A program made the position numbers and the translations under genes. Shown here in pieces: positions 60,133-64,000 of a stretch of 64,000 nucleotides of DNA. Origin of the DNA: Oscillospiraceae bacterium (GTDB taxonomy: Bacteria > Bacillota > Clostridia > Oscillospirales > Oscillospiraceae); the NCBI GenBank assembly GCA_020025515.1, contig JAHHRZ010000001.1:124001-188000 (forward strand). Direction: 5' to 3'. Under the pieces are notes generated by a model, which saw only the letters and a list, made by a program, of their open reading frames with translations, did no database searches and had not been told where the DNA came from. Position 1 is the first letter of the stretch, and the number at the start of each line of letters is the position of its first letter.

Positions 60133-61401
60133 ATGAACATTCCCCAGACCGTGAAAGACCATATTGAGCGCATCTGTGAGCATTTGCGCAAAACCTCTCC
60201 CAAGCTAGCGGAGCTTTACCGCAACTGCTACCCCAATACCATTTCCTCCGCTATTCAGGAGCTGGAGGACGGCAGCCTCTTTGTCCTTACCGGCGATATC
60301 CCAGCCATGTGGCTGCGGGATTCCTCTGCCCAAGTCAACCACTATATTCCTCTGGCCAAGGACCCGGAGGTGGCGGCCATTATCCGCAAGGTGGTGGAAA
60401 AGCAGTTCCAGTTTATCCTCACGGACCCCTATGCCAACGCATTCAATGCTGCTGCCAATGGTGAGGGCCATATTACCGACCGCCCCCGCAATATGCCCTG
60501 GGTATTCGAGCGCAAGTATGAGATCGACTCTCTGTGCTATCCTCTGCGCCTGTGCTATCGGTACTGGAAGGCCACAGGAGACCGTTCTGTCATTGACAGC
60601 AAGCTGGAGCAGGTGATGCAGACCATTCTGAAGGTCTGGCGCACAGAGCAGCACCATTTTGAGCAGTCTCCCTACCGCTTCTTCCGGGACGACTGCCCCT
60701 ATCAGGACACCATCCACAATGATGGCATGGGCAATCCCGTTGTCTATACCGGCATGACCTGGTCCGGCTTCCGACCCTCTGACGATGCATGCACCTATGG
60801 CTATCTGATCCCTTCCAATATGTTTGCGGTGGTGGTTCTGGGATATGCTGCGGAAATGCTGGGAGACCACCATGCGCTGACCGGGGAGATCCTGGCGCTT
60901 CGTCGGGAAATTGACGACGGAATCCACAAGTATGCCGTGATCGACCATCCCAAATACGGCAAGGTCTATGCCTGTGAGGTGGACGGGCAGGGGAATTATC
61001 TGATGATGGATGACGCAAACATCCCCAGCCTGATTTCCATGCCGTATATTGGTTATGTGGATACCACAGATGACCTCTACCGCCGGACCCGAAAAATGCT
61101 TCTCAGCACGGACAATCCCTATTATTACGAAGGAGCCTGCGCCAAGGGCATTGGCAGTCCCCACACCCCAGCACGCTATGTGTGGCACCTGGCCCTGTCC
61201 ATGCAGGGGCTGACTTCCAATGACCCGGAAGAAATGAGCCGGGTCCTGCACATGCTGGAAACCTGCGACGGAAACACCGGCTATATGCATGAGGGCTTCT
61301 TTGTGGATGACCCTACGGTATATACCCGGGAATGGTTTACCTGGTCGGACTCCCTGTTCTGCGAATTTGTGGATAAGTGCATCGCAGAAGGTGTGATTTG
61401 A
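60133..61401 (+). CDS. GH125 exo-alpha-1,6-mannosidase
   Basis: The 422-residue cytoplasmic protein matches the former DUF1237 family: AMWLRDSSAQVNHY (about 56-69), DPYANAFNA, the central GMTWSGFRPSDDACTYGYLIPSNMFA, and the C-terminal YTREWFTWSDSLFCEF (about 394-410). GH125 enzymes act metal-independently with an acidic residue pair to cut alpha-1,6-mannose from N-glycan cores. With the GH20- and GH129-like enzymes it suggests use of host glycoproteins. It has its own promoter. Confidence 0.9.
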   Translation: MNIPQTVKDHIERICEHLRKTSPKLAELYRNCYPNTISSAIQELEDGSLFVLTGDIPAMWLRDSSAQVNHYIPLAKDPEVAAIIRKVVEKQFQFILTDPYANAFNAAANGEGHITDRPRNMPWVFERKYEIDSLCYPLRLCYRYWKATGDRSVIDSKLEQVMQTILKVWRTEQHHFEQSPYRFFRDDCPYQDTIHNDGMGNPVVYTGMTWSGFRPSDDACTYGYLIPSNMFAVVVLGYAAEMLGDHHALTGEILALRREIDDGIHKYAVIDHPKYGKVYACEVDGQGNYLMMDDANIPSLISMPYIGYVDTTDDLYRRTRKMLLSTDNPYYYEGACAKGIGSPHTPARYVWHLALSMQGLTSNDPEEMSRVLHMLETCDGNTGYMHEGFFVDDPTVYTREWFTWSDSLFCEFVDKCIAEGVI

Positions 61402-61832
61402 TTTTTTGTCAGGCAGAGGCTGGAATCACAACGAAATAAATAACTTGCTTTATGGAACCGCCCCGGCTTGTACCCACAGTATAAGCCGGGGCGGTGTTGC
61501 AGTGAGAGGCAGCGGTCCCGACACAAAATAGAAGAATGGAGAGCAATGAGAACAAGCCGAACCCCTATGGTATACCCAGAGATTCGGCTTGATTTTATAC
61601 TGTTTCGGCATCATGACACCCTAAAAGTATAAACACCCGGCACCTTCAGCCTGAGACAAAGATGCGTTGAAGAGAGGTGTATACTTTATGCAGAGATTGA
61701 CATGCTTTGCAAAGGCGGAAATTATGTTACCATAAAAGCAGAATAAATAAGCAGAGTGTAATTATAAGATTCCAAGAAATCCAGTTATACAAATGGTTTA
61801 CAGACAGTCAGTAAGCTGTGTTTCTGTGTGTT
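61402..61832. other. Noncoding stretch with two long inverted repeats
   Basis: No supported gene. It contains a perfect-type stem ACCGCCCCGGCTT/AAGCCGGGGCGGT (61457-61495) without a T run, and a CAAGCCGAA/TTCGGCTTG hairpin (61553-61590) followed by ATTTTAT that may terminate the GH125 transcript. Base composition shifts to AT-rich by about 61,700. Confidence 0.5.
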
Positions 61833-62462
61833 TTATCCCCTCAAAAAACCTAAGACGCCACTAATGATACTGAAAATATCTGCAACAGCTCCGATTTTAC
61901 CTTCGTTTTGCGTAATGAATCTCCACAATTTATCTAAGCTAGAGTTATTGATTGAATTTCCATCCCTTCCGTTCTCTAAAATGGAATTCAATTCGCTTTT
62001 CTCCTCAATAGTTAAATCTGGGGTTTTGTTAATATATGCTGATAGTTTGTCGAGTTGATTTGATTGATATTCCGTAATATTTGTTTGAAAACTTACATTG
62101 CTATTATAATAATTGTTAATAATAGTTTTGTTACTTACTCTTGGCCTGAATCGAATTACAAGATGAGACCATGGAGTATTATCATCGTACATTGCCTCAA
62201 CAAAAACAAACTGATCATCGTGATCAATATAACAGGTTTCTTTCCAAAATTCTATTACAAGATTAGTTCTATGTGATTGATATCTACGGCAAGGAAATGT
62301 CATCTTAAAGCATGAATCTTGGTATTTAGGATTACATACTGGTAAAAAATCAGTTGGTTTGCTTGGAGATGGGGAAATCACCTCTTTAATTCCCAATGGT
62401 ATTGAAATTATTAATAAAAATATTTGGCATATTAATTCAGCGAGTTGATCTATAGTGTCCAT
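61833..62462 (-). CDS. Unknown AT-rich protein next to tRNA-Pro
   Basis: I do not recognise this 209-residue protein. It has a hydrophobic N-terminal segment (LICQIFLLIISIPLGI, about 10-25), a middle region with CNPKYQDSCFKMTFPC and basic/aromatic residues, an Asn-rich stretch (about 115-135), and a C-terminal hydrophobic Gly-rich helix (AVADIFSIISGVLGFL). That layout, two hydrophobic ends around a polar core, suits a small membrane-associated or effector-type protein. It is very AT-rich and lies beside a tRNA gene, a usual integration spot, so recent acquisition is likely. A GGAG site precedes the ATG. Confidence 0.6.
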   Translation of the reverse strand: MDTIDQLAELICQIFLLIISIPLGIKEVISPSPSKPTDFLPVCNPKYQDSCFKMTFPCRRYQSHRTNLVIEFWKETCYIDHDDQFVFVEAMYDDNTPWSHLVIRFRPRVSNKTIINNYYNSNVSFQTNITEYQSNQLDKLSAYINKTPDLTIEEKSELNSILENGRDGNSINNSSLDKLWRFITQNEGKIGAVADIFSIISGVLGFLRG

Positions 62463-62517
62463 AATATCTCCTTGCTATTGGAAAAGTATTCAGATGCTTT
62501 GCTTAATTGATAAATTA

Positions 62518-62546
62518 AGTATAATTTAATTTGAACAATAACGCAA
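62518..62546 (-). promoter_or_regulatory. Promoter of the unknown AT-rich gene
   Basis: On the minus strand TTGCGT (62546-62541) and TATACT (62523-62518) are 17 bases apart. Confidence 0.6.
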
Positions 62547-62561
62547 GTATGGAAAATTTAC

Positions 62562-62594
62562 ACAAAAAAGGAGAATCCCATAAGGATTCTCCTT
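62562..62594 (-). terminator. Terminator of tRNA-Pro
   Basis: On the minus strand AAGGAGAATCC (62594-62584) pairs with GGATTCTCCTT (62578-62568), followed by TTTTG. Confidence 0.9.
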
Positions 62595-62671
62595 TGGTCG
62601 GAGTGAGGGGATTCGAACCCCTGGCCTCTTGGACCCGAACCAAGCGCGATACCAAGCTTCGCCACACCCCG
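62595..62671 (-). tRNA. tRNA-Pro (anticodon CGG)
   Basis: On the minus strand the acceptor CGGGGTG pairs with CACTCCG, the anticodon arm is CTTGG-TTCGGGT-CCAAG giving anticodon CGG, and the T arm has GGTTCGAATCC. The discriminator A and an encoded CCA follow. A promoter lies upstream and a terminator directly downstream. Confidence 0.95.
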
Positions 62672-62682
62672 ATAGCCTGTTT

Positions 62683-62711
62683 ATTATAATGAATGAATTG
62701 AATTCTGTCAA
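62683..62711 (-). promoter_or_regulatory. Promoter of tRNA-Pro
   Basis: On the minus strand a perfect TTGACA (62711-62706) and a perfect TATAAT (62688-62683) are 17 bases apart, 11 bases before the tRNA. Confidence 0.92.
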
Positions 62712-62812
62712 GGGGAAAAGTGGTTTCTTCCTGGAATACGAAAAAAAGTTCATGTGCGCCGAGAAGACAATGGGGATTTAGTGAAGGAATCAGAAGAAAC
62801 AGCAATCTAATC

Positions 62813-62841
62813 TTGCGAAAGCGAACAAGATTTGGTATAAT
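62813..62841 (+). promoter_or_regulatory. Promoter of rsmE
   Basis: TTGCGA (62813-62818) and TATAAT (62836-62841) are 17 bases apart. Confidence 0.75.
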
Positions 62842-62867
62842 GGAACAAATGCAAGGGGAGGTTCGAG

Positions 62868-63602
62868 ATGACTCGATTTTTTTTGGCACCTGAAGAAATG
62901 ATGGGGGAAGAATTGACCCTCACAGGGGAAAACGCAGCCCACGGCAAGGTGCTGCGTCTGAAGGCCGGGGATTCGGTCATGGTCTGCAACGGAGAAGGAC
63001 AGGAATGTCTGTGCACTGTGAAGGAGGTGTCCCCCGGAGAGATTACTCTGACGGTGGAGCGGCGGGAAGCTTCTCAGAGCGAGGCCTCTGTGGCGGTGCG
63101 GGTGTTTATGGCCTTTCCCAAGGCAGACAAGCTGGAACATGTGATTCAAAAGGCCACGGAGCTGGGAGCCTTTGAGATCGTGGCCTTTCCTTCCGGACGC
63201 TGTGTGTCACGGCCCGATGAAAAATCTCTGAAGAAAAAGCTGGAGCGCTGGCAGAAAATTGCTGCCTCAGCGGCGGAGCAGTCAGGCCGGGGGCGGATTC
63301 CACAGGTTACGGTGCTTCCCAGCTATGCCAAAGCACTGGAGGAGGCGGCAAAGGCAGAGCTTCCCATTTTGTTTTACGAAAATGAGAAGGCAACCACCCT
63401 TGCCATGGCCATTTCCCAGACCCCGGGATTTGGCACGGTCAGTCTGATGACAGGTCCGGAGGGCGGTCTGGGGGAGGAAGAGGTGCGAAAGGCACTGGAA
63501 GCGGGACTCAGGGTGTGCACCCTTGGCTCTCGGATCCTGCGATGCGAAACGGCCCCTCTGTGCGCATTGTCTGCCGTCATGTTTGCGGCAGGGGAATTTT
63601 AA
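62868..63602 (+). CDS. rsmE: 16S rRNA (uracil-1498-N3)-methyltransferase RsmE
   Basis: The 244-residue protein has the RsmE N-terminal PUA-like part (HGKVLRLKAGDSVMVCNGEG) and a SPOUT knot with FMAFPKADKLEHVIQKATELG, AASAAEQSGRGRIPQV, the SAM-binding MTGPEGGLGEEEV and LGSRILRCETAPL. It methylates U1498 in the decoding centre of 16S rRNA. GGGGAGG precedes the ATG. Confidence 0.96.
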   Translation: MTRFFLAPEEMMGEELTLTGENAAHGKVLRLKAGDSVMVCNGEGQECLCTVKEVSPGEITLTVERREASQSEASVAVRVFMAFPKADKLEHVIQKATELGAFEIVAFPSGRCVSRPDEKSLKKKLERWQKIAASAAEQSGRGRIPQVTVLPSYAKALEEAAKAELPILFYENEKATTLAMAISQTPGFGTVSLMTGPEGGLGEEEVRKALEAGLRVCTLGSRILRCETAPLCALSAVMFAAGEF

Positions 63603-63678
63603 CCGACTTTTTCAGAAAGTTTGAATGGTCAACCCAAAGAAATGAAGAACAAATCCATATGGAGGAGTGAAACATACC

Positions 63679-64000
63679 ATGGAGATTAAGAGCATTCCAT
63701 TATTTCCAAGAAAGACCAGAAAAACCCAGGATGAAGCGATTCTGGATCTTGATCCGCAGCTGCGTCATCTGGAAGAGCAGTACCTTGTAATGGCCACACG
63801 AGAGCTTCGTGCGGTTCGCTACAGTAAGAAGCACCAGGGGGAAAATCCCCGGGCAGAATGTAAGCTGATGAACGCTTATTTCGGTCTGGGTGTGACGAGA
63901 AGGGCGCTGGAGGGCCTGACCGATGCGAGGAGCCTTCACGAACTGTGCCAGTCAATCAGCGAAACCTGCACAATGCTGAAGATGCTGAACCGGATTTCCG
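63679..64000 (+). CDS. Unrecognised protein, N-terminal fragment (partial)
   Basis: An ATG at 63679, preceded by GGAGGAG at 63660-63666, opens a frame with no stop to the window edge (107 codons). The visible part is helical and basic: MEIKSIPLFPRKTRKTQ, later LRHLEEQYLVMATRELRAVRYSKKH and CKLMNAYFGLGVTRRALEGL. There is no signal peptide or TM. I do not recognise the family. Confidence 0.65.
   Translation, partial: MEIKSIPLFPRKTRKTQDEAILDLDPQLRHLEEQYLVMATRELRAVRYSKKHQGENPRAECKLMNAYFGLGVTRRALEGLTDARSLHELCQSISETCTMLKMLNRIS

Noticed and set aside
61457..61495. GC-rich 13-bp inverted repeat as the GH125 terminator
   Set aside because: It lacks a T run on either side, so I list it only within the noncoding stretch; the hairpin at 61553-61590 is a better terminator.
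1..64000. Insertion sequences, integrases or prophage genes
   Set aside because: No transposase, recombinase or phage structural gene was recognised, despite AT-rich blocks at 26.9-30.3, 55.6-56.7 and 61.7-62.5 kb.

Overview
The window looks like a chromosomal segment of a gut-type anaerobic Firmicute, most likely class Clostridia, order Oscillospirales. This is inferred from moderately GC-rich coding DNA, strong AGGAGG-type ribosome binding sites, TTGACA-N17-TATAAT promoters, surface proteins with SLH anchors, feoAB iron uptake and several host-glycan hydrolases. I ran no database search; family names come from recognisable motifs and architecture. Both ends cut a gene: a YihY/BrkB-like C-terminus on the left and an unrecognised ORF on the right.

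Layout. 1-7.2 kb (+): a DUF5685 protein coupled to a J-domain protein, a GNAT acetyltransferase, cutC coupled to a transglutaminase-like protein, then infC-rpmI-rplT with an attenuator-like leader and an AUC start codon for infC. 7.4-10.8 kb (-): a MocR-type regulator, and rpsB-tsf with its promoter, leader and internal terminator. 11-14.5 kb (+): a two-component system and a TVP38/DedA-like membrane protein. 14.5-25.8 kb (-): a lipoprotein; a large DUF4430 (transcobalamin-like) surface protein and a small SLH protein behind a cobalamin riboswitch; and a GLUG-repeat membrane-anchored protein overlapping an MMPL/RND transporter, with a divergent TetR regulator. 26.9-30.3 kb (+): response regulator, ABC ATPase, permease and sensor kinase, resembling bacitracin/lantibiotic immunity cassettes. 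30.4-34.4 kb: a DtxR-type regulator, a cation-efflux protein, feoA and feoB. 34.6-36.5 kb: a GH20-like hexosaminidase. 36.6-39.5 kb (-): a polar amino-acid ABC transporter behind a lysine riboswitch. 39.6-47 kb (+): a stand-alone EF-Tu domain II protein and a 2147-residue SLH-anchored subtilase. 47.3-52.5 kb (+): an acyltransferase, a CDP-glycerol-type glycerophosphotransferase and a YidC-sulfatase fusion. 52.7-64 kb: a GNAT protein, an ABC-F protein with a leader-peptide attenuator, an AT-rich PD-(D/E)XK nuclease-like gene, GH129-like and GH125 glycosidases around an AraC/GyrI regulator, an AT-rich unknown gene next to tRNA-Pro, rsmE, and the partial last gene.

How the parts fit. Three themes recur. 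The first is nutrient-sensing RNA: cobalamin and lysine riboswitches each control a plausible capture or uptake system. The second is the cell surface: SLH proteins, a giant protease, and a glycopolymer locus whose YidC-sulfatase fusion is the most unusual protein here. The third is translation: infC-rpmI-rplT, rpsB-tsf, rsmE, an ABC-F factor under apparent attenuation, and a lone EF-Tu domain II. The best candidates for undescribed biology are the YidC-sulfatase/glycerophosphotransferase pair, the B12-riboswitch-controlled DUF4430/SLH surface pair, and the MMPL-GLUG coupled pair.
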